Made by a program: the position numbers and the translations under genes. From positions 4,129,501 through 4,193,500 of the forward strand of contig NZ_CP007511.1 of assembly GCF_000818015.1 (NCBI RefSeq): 64,000 nt of DNA, read 5' to 3'. This document shows positions 37,348 through 47,213 of this stretch, piece by piece. The DNA is from Stutzerimonas balearica DSM 6083 (GTDB lineage: Bacteria > Pseudomonadota > Gammaproteobacteria > Pseudomonadales > Pseudomonadaceae). The first letter of the stretch is position 1; each line of letters begins with the position of its first letter. Under the pieces are notes generated by a model that was not told the origin of the DNA, searched no databases, and saw only the letters and a program-made list of their open reading frames with translations.

Positions 37348-38739
37348 ATGAGTGTAGTCATCGCCCTTGCTGCTCTGGGGCTTCTGATGCTTGCCGCCTA
37401 CCGCGGCTACAGCGTCATCCTGTTCGCCCCCATCGCCGCCCTCGGTGCCGTGCTGCTGACCGACCCCAGTGCGGTCGCGCCCGCCTTCACCGGCATTTTC
37501 ATGGAAAAGATGGTCGGCTTCATCAAGCTGTATTTCCCCGTGTTCCTGCTCGGTGCGGTGTTCGGCAAGCTGATCGAGATGAGCGGCTTCTCGCGCTCGA
37601 TCGTCGCCGCGGCGATCCGCCTGCTCGGCGGCGGCCAGGCGATGCTGGTGATCGTGCTGGTCTGTGCGCTGCTGACCTACGGCGGCGTCTCGCTGTTCGT
37701 GGTGGTGTTCGCGGTGTACCCGTTCGCTGCCGAGATGTTCCGCCAGAGCGACATCCCCAAGCGGCTGATCCCCGGCACCATCGCCCTCGGCGCCTTCACC
37801 TTCACCATGACCGCGGTGCCCGGCACGCCGCAGATCCAGAACATCATCCCGACCACCTTTTTCAACACCACCACCTGGGCTGCACCCTGGCTCGGGCTGA
37901 TCGGCACGCTGTTCGTCTTCAGCCTCGGCATGCTCTATCTCAAGCGCCAGGCGAACAAGGCCCGCCACGCTGGCGAAGGCTACGGCACCAACCTGCGCAA
38001 CGAACCGCAGACGCCGGACGACATCGCCCTGCCGAACCCCTGGCTGGCGCTCTCGCCGCTGCTGCTGGTGCTGCTGGCCAACCTGCTGTTCACCCGCTGG
38101 ATCCCCGAACTCTACGGCAACAGCCACGTGCTGCAGCTCGCCGGCATGGCGGCGCCGCTGACCACCGATGTCAGCAAGGTGACCGCCATCTGGGCGGTGG
38201 AGGCCGCGTTGCTGCTGGGCATCCTGCTGGTGCTGGCATCAAGCTTCGCCACCTTGCGCGGCAAGCTGGCCGAGGGCACCAAGAGCGCGGTCAGCGGCTC
38301 ACTGCTGGCGTCGATGAACACCGCCTCGGAATTCGGCTTCGGCGCAGTCATCGCCTCGCTGCCCGGCTTCATGGTGCTGGCCGATGCGCTGTCGGCGATT
38401 CCCAACCCGCTGATCAACGAGGCGATCACCGTCAACCTGCTGGCCGGCATCACCGGCTCGGCTTCCGGCGGCATGAGCATCGCGCTGGCGGCCATGGCCG
38501 AGAGCTTCGTCGCCGCCGCCAACGCCGCGCAGATTCCGCTGGAAGTGCTGCACCGGGTCGCCTCGATGGCCTCCGGCGGCCTCGACACGCTACCGCACAA
38601 CGGCGCGGTGATCACCCTGCTGGCGGTTACCGGGCTGACCCACCGCGAGTCCTACAAGGACATCTTCGCGATCACCCTGATCGCCACCACCGCGGCCTTT
38701 TTCATCATCGGTGTGTTCTACGCTACCGGTATCGTCTGA
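37348..38739 (+). CDS. GntP-family permease, probable 3-hydroxybutyrate transporter
   Basis: 463 residues from the ATG after AGGAGA; the frame is open further upstream but those codons overlap the sigma-54 promoter. About 12-13 hydrophobic segments. Family motifs include FPVFLLGAVFGKLIEMSGFS, LTYGGVSLFVVVFAVYPFA, TMTAVPGTPQIQNIIPT and ASGGLDTLPHNGAVITLL. It heads an operon with a 3-hydroxybutyrate dehydrogenase and a two-subunit CoA transferase, so uptake of D-3-hydroxybutyrate or a similar short hydroxy acid is the natural role; this is inferred from context. Confidence 0.88.
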   Translation: MSVVIALAALGLLMLAAYRGYSVILFAPIAALGAVLLTDPSAVAPAFTGIFMEKMVGFIKLYFPVFLLGAVFGKLIEMSGFSRSIVAAAIRLLGGGQAMLVIVLVCALLTYGGVSLFVVVFAVYPFAAEMFRQSDIPKRLIPGTIALGAFTFTMTAVPGTPQIQNIIPTTFFNTTTWAAPWLGLIGTLFVFSLGMLYLKRQANKARHAGEGYGTNLRNEPQTPDDIALPNPWLALSPLLLVLLANLLFTRWIPELYGNSHVLQLAGMAAPLTTDVSKVTAIWAVEAALLLGILLVLASSFATLRGKLAEGTKSAVSGSLLASMNTASEFGFGAVIASLPGFMVLADALSAIPNPLINEAITVNLLAGITGSASGGMSIALAAMAESFVAAANAAQIPLEVLHRVASMASGGLDTLPHNGAVITLLAVTGLTHRESYKDIFAITLIATTAAFFIIGVFYATGIV

Positions 38740-38785
38740 CGTGCAGCGCGCCGGCCCGGGCCGGCGCCGTCAAGGAGAGCCAAAC

Positions 38786-39556
38786 ATGAACCTCGCAGGC
38801 AAGACCGCTCTGGTCACCGGCTCCACCAGCGGCATCGGCCTGGGCATTGCCAAGCGCCTGGCCGAAGCCGGCGCCAACCTGGTGCTCAACGGATTCGGCG
38901 ATGCCGAGCCGGCGCTGGCCGCGGTGCGTGCCGCCGGCGGCCAGGTGCGCCATCACCCCGCCGACATGGCCCGGCCCAAGCAGATCGCCGAGCTGGTGGC
39001 CTTCGTCGAAAGCGAATTCGGCGCACTGGACATCCTCGTCAACAACGCCGGCATCCAGCATGTCGCGCCGGTCGACGAATTTCCGCCCGAGCGCTGGGAC
39101 AGCATCCTGGCGATCAACCTGTCCTCGGTGTTCCACACCACGCGCCTGGCGCTGCCGGGCATGCGGCGCCGCGGCTGGGGGCGGATCGTCAACATCGCCT
39201 CGGTGCACGGGCTGGTCGGCTCGACCGGCAAGGCCGCCTATGTCGCGGCCAAGCACGGCGTGGTCGGGCTGACCAAGGTGGTCGCGCTGGAAACCGCGCA
39301 GGAGCCGATCACCTGCAATGCCATCTGCCCCGGCTGGGTGCTGACGCCGCTGGTGCAGCAGCAGATCGACGAGCGCGCCCGCGCCGACGGCGACCTCGAG
39401 CGCGCGCGCCACGACCTGCTGGCCGAGAAGCAGCCTTCGCTGGAATTCGTCACCCCCGAACAGCTCGGCGAATTGACGCTCTATCTGTGCAGCGACGCGG
39501 CCGCGCAGGTCCGCGGCGTCGCCTGGAACATCGACGGCGGCTGGGCCGCCCGCTGA
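38786..39556 (+). CDS. bdhA: D-3-hydroxybutyrate dehydrogenase
   Basis: A 256-residue short-chain dehydrogenase starting MNLAGKTALVTGSTSGIGLG after AAGGAG. The cofactor loop is TGSTSGIG, with NNAG in ILVNNAGIQHV, the catalytic Ser in VNIASVHG and the YxxxK motif in AAYVAAKHG. The PGWVLTPLVQQQIDERA segment is typical of BdhA. It oxidises D-3-hydroxybutyrate to acetoacetate with NAD+. Second gene of the operon. Confidence 0.93.
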   Translation: MNLAGKTALVTGSTSGIGLGIAKRLAEAGANLVLNGFGDAEPALAAVRAAGGQVRHHPADMARPKQIAELVAFVESEFGALDILVNNAGIQHVAPVDEFPPERWDSILAINLSSVFHTTRLALPGMRRRGWGRIVNIASVHGLVGSTGKAAYVAAKHGVVGLTKVVALETAQEPITCNAICPGWVLTPLVQQQIDERARADGDLERARHDLLAEKQPSLEFVTPEQLGELTLYLCSDAAAQVRGVAWNIDGGWAAR

Positions 39557-39583
39557 ACAAGACAACAACAAAGAGGGAGATCC

Positions 39584-40279
39584 ATGAACAAGCTCTACCC
39601 CAACGCCGCAGCCGCCCTCGACGGGCTGGTTGAAGACGGCATGACGGTCGCCGTCGGCGGCTTCGGCCTGTGCGGCATTCCCGAGACGCTGATCGCCGCG
39701 CTGCGCGACAGCGGCCGCAAGGGCCTGACGGCAATCAGCAACAACGCCGGCGTCGACGGCTTCGGCCTTGGCCTGCTGCTGGAGACGCGGCAGATCCGCA
39801 AGATGATTTCCTCCTACGTGGGCGAGAACAAGGAGTTCGAGCGCCAGTACCTCTCCGGCGAACTGGAGCTGGAGTTCACCCCGCAGGGCACCCTGGCCGA
39901 GAAGCTGCGCGCTGGCGGCGCGGGCATCCCGGCGTTCTACACCAGGACCGGCTACGGCACGCTGGTCGCCGAAGGCAAGGAGACCCGCCAGTTCAACGGC
40001 GAGTGGTACGTCATGGAAGAATCGCTGACCGCCGACCTCGCGCTGGTCAAGGCGTGGAAGGCCGACAAGGCCGGCAACCTGCTGTTCCGCAAGACCGCGC
40101 GCAACTTCAACCCGCTGGCAGCGATGGCCGGCGAGGTCTGCGTCGTCGAGGTCGAGGAGATCGTCGAGACCGGTGAGCTGGACCCCGATCAGATTCACCT
40201 GCCCGGCATCTACGTGCACCGCATCGTGCACAACCCGAACCCGGAAAAACGCATCGAAAAACGCACGGTGAGGAGCTGA
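39584..40279 (+). CDS. 3-oxoacid CoA-transferase subunit A
   Basis: A 231-residue alpha subunit of a class I CoA transferase (ScoA/AtoD/DhcA type). The CoA-binding [16 protein letters not shown] motif is near residue 25, and [21 protein letters not shown] and [20 protein letters not shown] are family segments. With subunit B it should transfer CoA from succinyl-CoA (or acetyl-CoA) to acetoacetate. GAGGGAG precedes the ATG. The B subunit starts 2 bases after its stop. Confidence 0.93.
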   Translation: MNKLYPNAAAALDGLVEDGMTVAVGGFGLCGIPETLIAALRDSGRKGLTAISNNAGVDGFGLGLLLETRQIRKMISSYVGENKEFERQYLSGELELEFTPQGTLAEKLRAGGAGIPAFYTRTGYGTLVAEGKETRQFNGEWYVMEESLTADLALVKAWKADKAGNLLFRKTARNFNPLAAMAGEVCVVEVEEIVETGELDPDQIHLPGIYVHRIVHNPNPEKRIEKRTVRS

Positions 40280-40281
40280 AC

Positions 40282-40911
40282 ATGGCCTGGACACGCGAAC
40301 AGATGGCACAACGCGCCGCACGGGAACTGGAAGACGGCTTCTACGTGAACCTCGGCATCGGCCTGCCGACCCTGGTGGCCAACTACATTCCCGAAGGCAT
40401 GGATGTCTGGCTGCAGAGCGAGAACGGCCTGCTCGGCATCGGCCCCTTCCCCAGCGAAGAGGAGGTCGACGCCGACCTGATCAACGCCGGCAAGCAGACG
40501 GTCACCGCGCTGCCCGGGGCGAGCTTCTTCGACAACGCGCAGAGCTTCGCGATGATCCGCGGCGGCCACATCAACCTGGCCATCCTCGGTGCCATGCAGG
40601 TCTCGGAAAAGGGCGACCTGGCCAACTGGATGATCCCCGGCAAGATGGTCAAGGGCATGGGCGGAGCGATGGATCTGGTGGCCGGGGTGAAAAAGGTCGT
40701 GGTGCTGATGGAGCACACCGCCAAGGGCGGCGCGCACAAGATCCTGCCGGCCTGCGACCTGCCGCTGACCGGGGTCGGCGTGGTCGATCGCATCATCACC
40801 GACCTCGCCGTGCTCGATGTCACCGAGCAGGGCTTGACGCTCGTCGAGCTGGCCGAAGGCGTGAGCTTCGACGAACTGCAGGCGGCGACCGGCTGCCCGA
40901 TCGTTCGCTGA
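40282..40911 (+). CDS. 3-oxoacid CoA-transferase subunit B
   Basis: A 209-residue beta subunit. The catalytic Glu lies in [15 protein letters not shown] (the SENG motif that forms the glutamyl-CoA thioester), followed by [23 protein letters not shown], both diagnostic. It completes the pathway 3-hydroxybutyrate to acetoacetate to acetoacetyl-CoA. It ends 21 bases before the convergent glgP stop. Confidence 0.94.
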   Translation: MAWTREQMAQRAARELEDGFYVNLGIGLPTLVANYIPEGMDVWLQSENGLLGIGPFPSEEEVDADLINAGKQTVTALPGASFFDNAQSFAMIRGGHINLAILGAMQVSEKGDLANWMIPGKMVKGMGGAMDLVAGVKKVVVLMEHTAKGGAHKILPACDLPLTGVGVVDRIITDLAVLDVTEQGLTLVELAEGVSFDELQAATGCPIVR

Positions 40912-40932
40912 GCCCGGCGCAGCGGGCGCCGC

Positions 40933-43446
40933 TCAGGGCTGCCAGAGAATCAGCGGCAGTTCCAGCGGCACCCGCAGGCCGTCATAGGCCGCCGGGATCA
41001 CCCGCGCGGTGTAGTGCGCCGCCGGGCGGCCGGCCGGCAGCGAGCCGCTGAACAGCCAGTGCGGCCCCGAACCGCTGCGCGCAGTCAGCGTCAGGCACTC
41101 GGCCGGCCAGTCTTGGCAGGCATCGGCGTACAGCTGCACGAGCAGGTCGTCGGCATACAGCTGCCCCAGGTCCAGCTCCACGCTGGCCTGGTAGCCCTCG
41201 CCGAGCGGCTCCAGTGCGACCCGGACGAACGCCAGCCGCGGCCAGTGGCGCTGCAGCCGGTGGATGCGGCCGGCCAGCGCGTAGGCGCGGGCCGAGCCGT
41301 CCGCGCTGCGCTCGCGGTAGGCGCGCGCCGCCGGCAAGTAGAACTGCTCGGTGTACTCGCGCACCACCCGGTCGGCGGAAAAGCGCTGCACCAGTTCGCC
41401 CATGCTGCGGCGGATGCGCTGCACCCAGGCACGCGGCAGGTTGGCCTCGTCGCGGCTGTAGTACTCCGGTATCACCTCCTGCTCGAGCAGCCTGTAGAGC
41501 TGCTCGGCATCGCGCGCATCGTGCGTTTCGTCGTGCTCCAGGCCGTCGCCAATCGCCCAGCCGAGGTCCGGCGCATAGGCTTCGGCCCACCAGCCGTCGA
41601 GCTGAGACAGGTTCAGCCCGCCGTTGGCCAGCACCTTCATGCCGCTGGTGCCGCTGGCCTCCCAGGGGCGCCGCGGCGTATTGATCCAGACGTCGACACC
41701 CTGCACCAGGTGCCGCGCCAGCCGCATGTCGTAGTCCTCGAGAAACACCACGCGCCCGCCGACGTCCGGCCGCGCGATGAAGCGCTGCCACTCGGCGAGC
41801 AGCGCCTGCCCGGCACGGTCGGCCGGATGCGCCTTGCCGGCGACGAGCAGCTGCACCGGGCGCTCGCGGTCGGCGAGGATGCGCGCCAGGCGATCGGGGT
41901 CCTGCAGCAGCAGGTTGGGCCGCTTGTAGGCGGTGAAGCGCCGCGCGAAGCCGATCGTCAGGCGTTCGGCATCCAGCCCGCAGCCGGCCGCGGCAATGCA
42001 CTCGGCAGTCGCCCCGTGCACCGCCAGGCTGCGCGCCAGGTAGCCGCAGACAAAGGCGAGCAGCTCATGCCGCGCGTGCTGGCGGATCTGCCAGAGCCAG
42101 TGATCGTCGACCCGCGCCAGCAGGTCGGCTACCACGCTGTCGCCACCGCGCCAGGGGATCTCGTCGCCGTGCAGCTCGAACCAGTGCTGCTCGGCGTCGG
42201 ACGACAGCCAGGTCGGCAGGTGCACCCCGTTGGTCACGTGGCCGATGGGCACTTCGGCCAGCGGCCAGCGGGGGTACAGCCCGCGGAAGATGAAGCGGCT
42301 GGTGGCCTCGTGCAGGCGGCTGACCGCATTCACCGCGCCGGAGCCGTGTGCGGCGAGGCAGGCCATGTTGAAGGTCGCCTGCGGGTCGTCCGCTGCCGCC
42401 CCGCCCAATGCGAGCAGCTCGCGCGCGGCGATGCCCAGCTCCGCCTCGGCATAGCGGCCCAGGTACTGGCTGACGCGGGCCGCGGGAAAGCGGTCGAAGC
42501 CGGCTTCGACCGGCGTATGCGTGGTGAACAGGTTGCCGGCACGGGTCGCGGCCAGCGCCACCTCGAAGGGCACGCCGCGCGCCGCCATGTAGCTGCGCGC
42601 CCGCTCGAGCACGGCAAAGGCGGCATGCCCGTCGTTGAGATGGCACACCTCCGGGGTCAGCCCGGCAGCCTCGAGCAGGCGCCAGCCGCCGATGCCCAGC
42701 ACGATCTCCTGACGCAGGCGCATCTCCCGGTCGCCGCCGTACAGCTGGCTGGTGATCAGGCGAACCTGCGGTGGGTTGGCCGGCTCGTTGGTGTCGAGCA
42801 GCAGCAATCGGCAACGGCCGACGCGCGCCTGCCAGCCGCGAATCCACAGCTGCATCCCGGGCAGGCGAAAGGCCAGGCGCAGCGGCCGGCCGGCCAGGTC
42901 GGTGAGCGGTTCGACCGGCAACTGCCGCGTGTCGTTGACCGGGTACAGGGCCTGCTGCCGGCCGTCGGCATCGATGCCCTGGCGGAAGTAGCCGTGCTGC
43001 CAGAGCATGCCCACCGCGACCACCGGCAGGCCGAGGTCGCTGGCGGCCTTGAGCTGGTCGCCGGCGACGTTGCCCAACCCGCCGGAATAGATCGGCAGCG
43101 CCTCGCTGAGCATGTATTCCATGGAGAAGTAGGCGACGCAGGCGAGCGCATCATCGACGGCGCGCTCGGCGAACCAGGTCGGCTGCGCGGCCTCGGCACG
43201 GCGGCGCTCTACCAGTTCGCGCACCCGCCCATGGAATTCCGGCCGGCGCAGCAGCTCGGCCAGCTGCCGGTCGGGCACCGTGCTCAGGACCAGGCAGGGG
43301 TTGTGCGTCAGGTCCCAGAGGTCCTCGTCGATGGCCTGCCAGATGTCGTCATTGCGGCTCGACCAGCGGATCGACTGATCGAAGGCCAGCTCGCGCAGCG
43401 TATGCGGCGTGATCGGCGGTAGTCCGTTGCGTTGGGCCAAGGGCAC
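40933..43446 (-). CDS. glgP: Alpha-glucan phosphorylase
   Basis: An 837-residue phosphorylase of the short, deeply branching bacterial type (TIGR02094-like). The N-terminal DUF3417-type region gives way to YFSMEYMLSEALPIYSGGLGNVAGD and LNDGHAAFAVLERAR. The pyridoxal-phosphate region is NTPRRPWEASGTSGMKVLANG, with the cofactor Lys in GMKVLANGG. It phosphorolyses glycogen or maltodextrin to glucose 1-phosphate. The C-terminal ~120 residues are a beta-rich extension. No other glycogen gene is adjacent. Confidence 0.9.
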   Translation of the reverse strand: MPLAQRNGLPPITPHTLRELAFDQSIRWSSRNDDIWQAIDEDLWDLTHNPCLVLSTVPDRQLAELLRRPEFHGRVRELVERRRAEAAQPTWFAERAVDDALACVAYFSMEYMLSEALPIYSGGLGNVAGDQLKAASDLGLPVVAVGMLWQHGYFRQGIDADGRQQALYPVNDTRQLPVEPLTDLAGRPLRLAFRLPGMQLWIRGWQARVGRCRLLLLDTNEPANPPQVRLITSQLYGGDREMRLRQEIVLGIGGWRLLEAAGLTPEVCHLNDGHAAFAVLERARSYMAARGVPFEVALAATRAGNLFTTHTPVEAGFDRFPAARVSQYLGRYAEAELGIAARELLALGGAAADDPQATFNMACLAAHGSGAVNAVSRLHEATSRFIFRGLYPRWPLAEVPIGHVTNGVHLPTWLSSDAEQHWFELHGDEIPWRGGDSVVADLLARVDDHWLWQIRQHARHELLAFVCGYLARSLAVHGATAECIAAAGCGLDAERLTIGFARRFTAYKRPNLLLQDPDRLARILADRERPVQLLVAGKAHPADRAGQALLAEWQRFIARPDVGGRVVFLEDYDMRLARHLVQGVDVWINTPRRPWEASGTSGMKVLANGGLNLSQLDGWWAEAYAPDLGWAIGDGLEHDETHDARDAEQLYRLLEQEVIPEYYSRDEANLPRAWVQRIRRSMGELVQRFSADRVVREYTEQFYLPAARAYRERSADGSARAYALAGRIHRLQRHWPRLAFVRVALEPLGEGYQASVELDLGQLYADDLLVQLYADACQDWPAECLTLTARSGSGPHWLFSGSLPAGRPAAHYTARVIPAAYDGLRVPLELPLILWQP

Positions 43447-43455
43447 CTCATGTGG

Positions 43456-43677
43456 TCAGTCGAGGGTCTGGATGCTCTGCACCTGGTCGCGGTTCACGCG
43501 GATGCGCCGGCCATCGGCCTGCTCGAATTCATAGAAGCCGGTGTCCTCGTCGTATTCGGGCGTATCCAGGCTCTGCATCTGCCGGCCATCGGTAAGGGTG
43601 ATCTGGCTCGGCGAGGCACAGCCGCCGAGCAGGGCCATGCCCAGGGCGAGCATGGCGAAGGAGAATGTCCGGAACAT
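43456..43677 (-). CDS. YgdI/YgdR-type small lipoprotein
   Basis: 73 residues. Residues 1-21 (MFRTFSFAMLALGMALLGGCA) are a lipoprotein signal with lipobox LGGC. The mature ~50 residues (ITLTDGRQMQSLDTPEYDED, then GFYEFEQADGRRIRVNRDQV) match the DUF903 SH3-like fold. Function unknown; envelope-anchored. It lies directly upstream of glgP on the same strand, 9 bases away, so they may be co-transcribed. Confidence 0.85.
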   Translation of the reverse strand: MFRTFSFAMLALGMALLGGCASPSQITLTDGRQMQSLDTPEYDEDTGFYEFEQADGRRIRVNRDQVQSIQTLD

Positions 43678-43815
43678 GACGGCACCTCACGCAGGGGGTC
43701 ATGCGCAAAGTGTGGCACGCCGCCGGGCGGGCGCCAGTCGGCAATGCCGCAGGGCGGTGGGAACATGCGCCGGCCGACGGGTTCCCAAGCTGATGACCCC
43801 TCGCAGGAGCCACCG

Positions 43816-44841
43816 ATGAGCCAGCAGAACCGCAGCATCCACCTCGCCTCGCGCCCGCACGGCGCGCCCACGCCGGAGAACTTCCGCCTGCAGAGCGCAG
43901 CGCTGCCGGAGCCGGCCGAGGGCCAGCTGCTGCTGCGCACGCTCTACCTCTCGCTCGACCCCTACATGCGCGGGCGCATGAGCGAAGGGCCGTCCTACGC
44001 GCCGCCGATGGCCGTCGGCGAGGTGATGGTCGGCGGCACCGTGTCGCGCGTGGTGCAGTCGCGGCACCCGGACTACCAGCCGGGCGACCTGGTGCTGGGC
44101 GCCAGCGGCTGGCAGGAATACGCGCTGTCCGACGGCAAGGGCCTGCTGCGCCTGGCGCCGGACATGCCCAACCCCTCGCATGCGCTCGGCGTGCTCGGCA
44201 TGCCCGGCTTCACCGCCTACATGGGGCTGCTCGACATCGGCCAGCCCAGGCCCGGCGAAACCCTGGTGGTCGCCGCCGCCACCGGCCCGGTCGGCGCCAC
44301 GGTCGGGCAGATCGCCAAGCTCAAGGGCTGCCGCGTGGTGGGCATCGCTGGCGGGCGCGACAAATGCCTGCATGCAGTGCAGACGCTCGGTTTCGACGCC
44401 TGCATCGACCACCGCGCCGAGGATTTCGCCAACCAGCTCGCGCGGCAATGCCCGAAGGGCATCGACATCTATTTCGAGAATGTCGGCGGCGCGGTGTTCG
44501 ATGCCGTGCTGCCGCTGCTCAACAGTCGCGCCCGCGTGCCGGTCTGTGGCGTGGTCGCCCAGTACAACGCCACCGGCCTGCCGGACGGCCCGGACCGCTT
44601 GCCGCTGCTGCTCGAAACCATCCTGAAGAAGCGCCTGCGGATGCAGGGCTTCATCATCTTCGACGACTATGGGCACCGCTACGACGAGTTCTACCGCGAC
44701 ATGAGCGCCTGGTACGCCGATGGCCGCATCAAGTACCGCGAGCAACAGGTGCAGGGCCTGGAAAACGCACCCGAGGCGTTCATCGGCCTGCTCGAGGGGC
44801 GCAACTTCGGCAAGCTGGTGGTAGCGCTCGGCGAGTCGTAG
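43816..44841 (+). CDS. NADP-dependent oxidoreductase, zinc-independent MDR (PTGR/CurA type)
   Basis: 341 residues from the ATG after CAGGAG. The N-terminal catalytic domain has YLSLDPYMRGRMSEGPSYAPP, a hallmark of leukotriene B4 12-hydroxydehydrogenase/CurA-like reductases. The Rossmann domain has VAAATGPVGATVGQIAKLKG in place of the usual GxGxxG, and IDIYFENVGGAVFDAVLPLL. It should reduce the double bond of alpha,beta-unsaturated ketones with NADPH. No zinc-ligand pattern is seen. Confidence 0.88.
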   Translation: MSQQNRSIHLASRPHGAPTPENFRLQSAALPEPAEGQLLLRTLYLSLDPYMRGRMSEGPSYAPPMAVGEVMVGGTVSRVVQSRHPDYQPGDLVLGASGWQEYALSDGKGLLRLAPDMPNPSHALGVLGMPGFTAYMGLLDIGQPRPGETLVVAAATGPVGATVGQIAKLKGCRVVGIAGGRDKCLHAVQTLGFDACIDHRAEDFANQLARQCPKGIDIYFENVGGAVFDAVLPLLNSRARVPVCGVVAQYNATGLPDGPDRLPLLLETILKKRLRMQGFIIFDDYGHRYDEFYRDMSAWYADGRIKYREQQVQGLENAPEAFIGLLEGRNFGKLVVALGES

Positions 44842-44922
44842 CCTGCCGCGACCAAGGGCCTACTGCCGCGTGCGCGGCAAGGGTCCAGAATTCGGTATCG
44901 ATAACTGCAACGGAGCAGCAGC

Positions 44923-45930
44923 ATGAGCAAGGCGATCTACGTTCAACCCGGTGGTGGCTACGACCAGGTGGTGGTCGGCATCCACGAGGCGCCGGCACCC
45001 GGCGCGGGCGAAATCAGCGTGCGCCTGCACGCCAACTCGCTCAACTACCACGACTTCGCCGTGGTCAGCGGCATGTGGGGACCGAGCGAGCCGCGCATTC
45101 CGATGGCCGATGGCGCCGGCGAAGTGATCGCCGTCGGTTCCGGGGTCGAGGGCTTCAAGGTCGGCGATGCGGTGGTCAGCACCTTCTTTCCCGACTGGCT
45201 GGACGGCGAGCCCTGCGTCGAAGGTTTCGTCCGCGTGCCCGGCGATGGCATCGACGGCTATGCACGCGAACAGGTGACCGCGCCGGCCACCGCCTTTACC
45301 CACGCACCCAGGGGCTGGAGCCACGCCGAGGCGGCGACCCTGACCACCGCCGGGCTGACCGCCTGGCGCGCGCTGATGGCCGATGGTGCGCTCAAGCCCG
45401 GCGAGACGGTACTGGTACAGGGCAGCGGCGGCGTATCGATCTTTGCCCTGCAGTTCGCCCGCATGGCCGGAGCCACGGTGATCGCCACGTCCTCGAGCGA
45501 CGACAAGCTGGCGCGCATGGCCGAGCTCGGCGCCAGCCATCTGATCAACTACCGCAGCACGCCGAACTGGGGCGAGCGGGTGCGTGAACTGACCGATGGC
45601 CGCGGCGTCGACCACGTGATCGAAGTCGGCGGCCCGGCGACACTCGCCCAGTCGATGACCGCCACGCGCATCGGCGGGCATATCGCGGTAATCGGCATCC
45701 TCACCGGGGTCGGCGGCGAGCTGCCTCTGGTCGAGGCCCTGGTGCGCCAGCTACGCCTGCAGGCCGTGCTGGTCGGCAGCCGCACCCAGCAGCAGCAGAT
45801 GATCCGCGCGATCGACGCCAACGGCATGCGCCCGGTGATCGACCGCTGCTTCGCCCTCGACGAGATCTGCGACGCCTTCCGCTACCAGGAGAGCAACCGC
45901 CACTTCGGCAAGATCTGCCTGACGTTCTGA
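44923..45930 (+). CDS. Zinc-type MDR NAD(P)-dependent alcohol dehydrogenase / quinone reductase
   Basis: A 335-residue MDR protein with LNYHDFAVVSGMWG (lacking the usual Cys ligand), PMADGAGEVIAVGSGVEGFKVGD and the Rossmann loop VLVQGSGGVSIFALQFARMAG. The absence of clear zinc ligands suggests a quinone-oxidoreductase-like activity. It follows the previous MDR gene by 81 bases containing a short GC hairpin (TGCCGC / GCGGCA, 44864-44879) without a T run, so co-transcription is possible. Substrate unknown. Confidence 0.85.
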   Translation: MSKAIYVQPGGGYDQVVVGIHEAPAPGAGEISVRLHANSLNYHDFAVVSGMWGPSEPRIPMADGAGEVIAVGSGVEGFKVGDAVVSTFFPDWLDGEPCVEGFVRVPGDGIDGYAREQVTAPATAFTHAPRGWSHAEAATLTTAGLTAWRALMADGALKPGETVLVQGSGGVSIFALQFARMAGATVIATSSSDDKLARMAELGASHLINYRSTPNWGERVRELTDGRGVDHVIEVGGPATLAQSMTATRIGGHIAVIGILTGVGGELPLVEALVRQLRLQAVLVGSRTQQQQMIRAIDANGMRPVIDRCFALDEICDAFRYQESNRHFGKICLTF

Positions 45931-45934
45931 GCGC

Positions 45935-46618
45935 TCAGCCCGGCCGCGCCACGCCGAGCTGCTGCAGGCGTGCCTCGAGCAGCTCGGCGAAGCGCCCGTA
46001 CCAGGCCAGGTTGCGCGGCGAAGGGTGCGGCAGCGGGTGCAGGACGAATTCGCGGCTGCCGCCCCGGTCGTCTGCCAGGCGGACCGGCAGGCTGCGCTCG
46101 AAACGCCGCTCGTCGGCCCAGAAGGCCTCCAGGCGCCGACGCTCCTCGCGCGGCTGATCGATGCCGAACCAGAGAAAGGCTTCGCGCCCGAGGGTGACGA
46201 TGTCGCGCCCCTGCCAGGATTCGATCAGCAGCTCACGCATCAGTGGGTGGAAGCGCCGCTTGACCGCCATCGACCAGGCCCGGTTGCCGAGCGGCTTGTA
46301 GGGCACGGTGTTGGCCCAGAAGAACGGCCGGCCGACCGCCAGCGAGGCGGCGAAATCCGGCAGTTCCGTGCCGTACAGGTGCCGATGCAGCCCACCCCGC
46401 ACCAGCTGCCCGCCGGCGCCGACGAACGGCTCGCCGTGACGTACCTCCTCGCGCCCCGGGTCGCGGCCGAAGAAGGCGAGCGGCGCCTGCGCATCGCCCA
46501 GGCCGATGATCGGCTCCAGCGGGTCCTTGTCGAATTGCGCATAGACCGCCCGGTCGATGCCCTCGATCGTCGCGGCCAGCTCGCGCAGGCGCTGGCGCAG
46601 GTTCGCAGCGAGCGGCAC
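45935..46618 (-). CDS. Uracil-DNA glycosylase superfamily protein
   Basis: 227 residues from a GTG, chosen because GGAG lies 10 bases upstream, in the end of the DUF3299 gene; the frame extends 27 codons further into that gene. Family features are LAFFGRDPGREEVRHGEPFVGAGGQ near the N-terminus (active-site motif I region), FFWANTVPYKP and the motif HPLPHPSPRN near the C-terminus. It probably acts in excision of uracil or as a related glycosylase of unknown specificity. Convergent with the MDR gene (4-base gap). Confidence 0.8.
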   Translation of the reverse strand: MPLAANLRQRLRELAATIEGIDRAVYAQFDKDPLEPIIGLGDAQAPLAFFGRDPGREEVRHGEPFVGAGGQLVRGGLHRHLYGTELPDFAASLAVGRPFFWANTVPYKPLGNRAWSMAVKRRFHPLMRELLIESWQGRDIVTLGREAFLWFGIDQPREERRRLEAFWADERRFERSLPVRLADDRGGSREFVLHPLPHPSPRNLAWYGRFAELLEARLQQLGVARPG

Positions 46619-46625
46619 GCGGGGC

Positions 46626-47159
46626 TTACTCCAGGTCCGCTTCGTCGACCGGGACCACGGCGTCGGCATCGATGGCGTAGGCGGCCTCGGCAAGCGCATT
46701 GCTCACCGGCTCGATGCGCAGCACGCCGTCGACCCAGAGCGGCGCGTAGATGTCGCCCAGCTCGATGCCCTTGGCCAGGCGCACCAGCACGATCTGGTTG
46801 GGCGGCGGCGGCGGCACGTGGATGCAGGCCCCCGGATAGGGCACCAGAAAGAACTCGGTGCTGCGCCCGGCGGCATCGGTCTCCAGCGGCACCGGGTAGC
46901 CGCCCAGGCGAATGGCACGCCCGGCGAGCGCCGGCACCGTCCGCGCCGAATACATCACCTCGGGCAGCCCGGCGCCCTGCTTGAGCCCGCCGGCATCGCT
47001 GAAACCCAGGTTCTCGGGCGAGTCGTGCTCGATCTCGGGCATCTCCTCGAGCGCCTTGCGGTCCTCGGCGGGCATCAGTTCGAGCCAGTCGAGTTCGGCC
47101 GGGGCGGCGTGGGTCAGCGAGGCGAAGCAGAAGAGCAGGCAGGCAAGGAATCGGCGCAT
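46626..47159 (-). CDS. DUF3299 periplasmic protein
   Basis: 177 residues with a signal peptide MRRFLACLLFCFASLTHA. The mature region LDWLELMPAEDRKALEEMPEI, then GYPVPLE and FFLVPYPGACIHVPPPPPNQIVLV, is the DUF3299 signature. Function unknown; family members often occur near ABC-transporter genes, which are absent here. The downstream glycosylase gene starts 7 bases after its stop. Confidence 0.85.
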   Translation of the reverse strand: MRRFLACLLFCFASLTHAAPAELDWLELMPAEDRKALEEMPEIEHDSPENLGFSDAGGLKQGAGLPEVMYSARTVPALAGRAIRLGGYPVPLETDAAGRSTEFFLVPYPGACIHVPPPPPNQIVLVRLAKGIELGDIYAPLWVDGVLRIEPVSNALAEAAYAIDADAVVPVDEADLE

Positions 47160-47213
47160 GGCGGCAAAGGCTGGCTGGCGTAAAGGGGGCCGCCGGGAGC
47201 GGCCCCGGCGAAA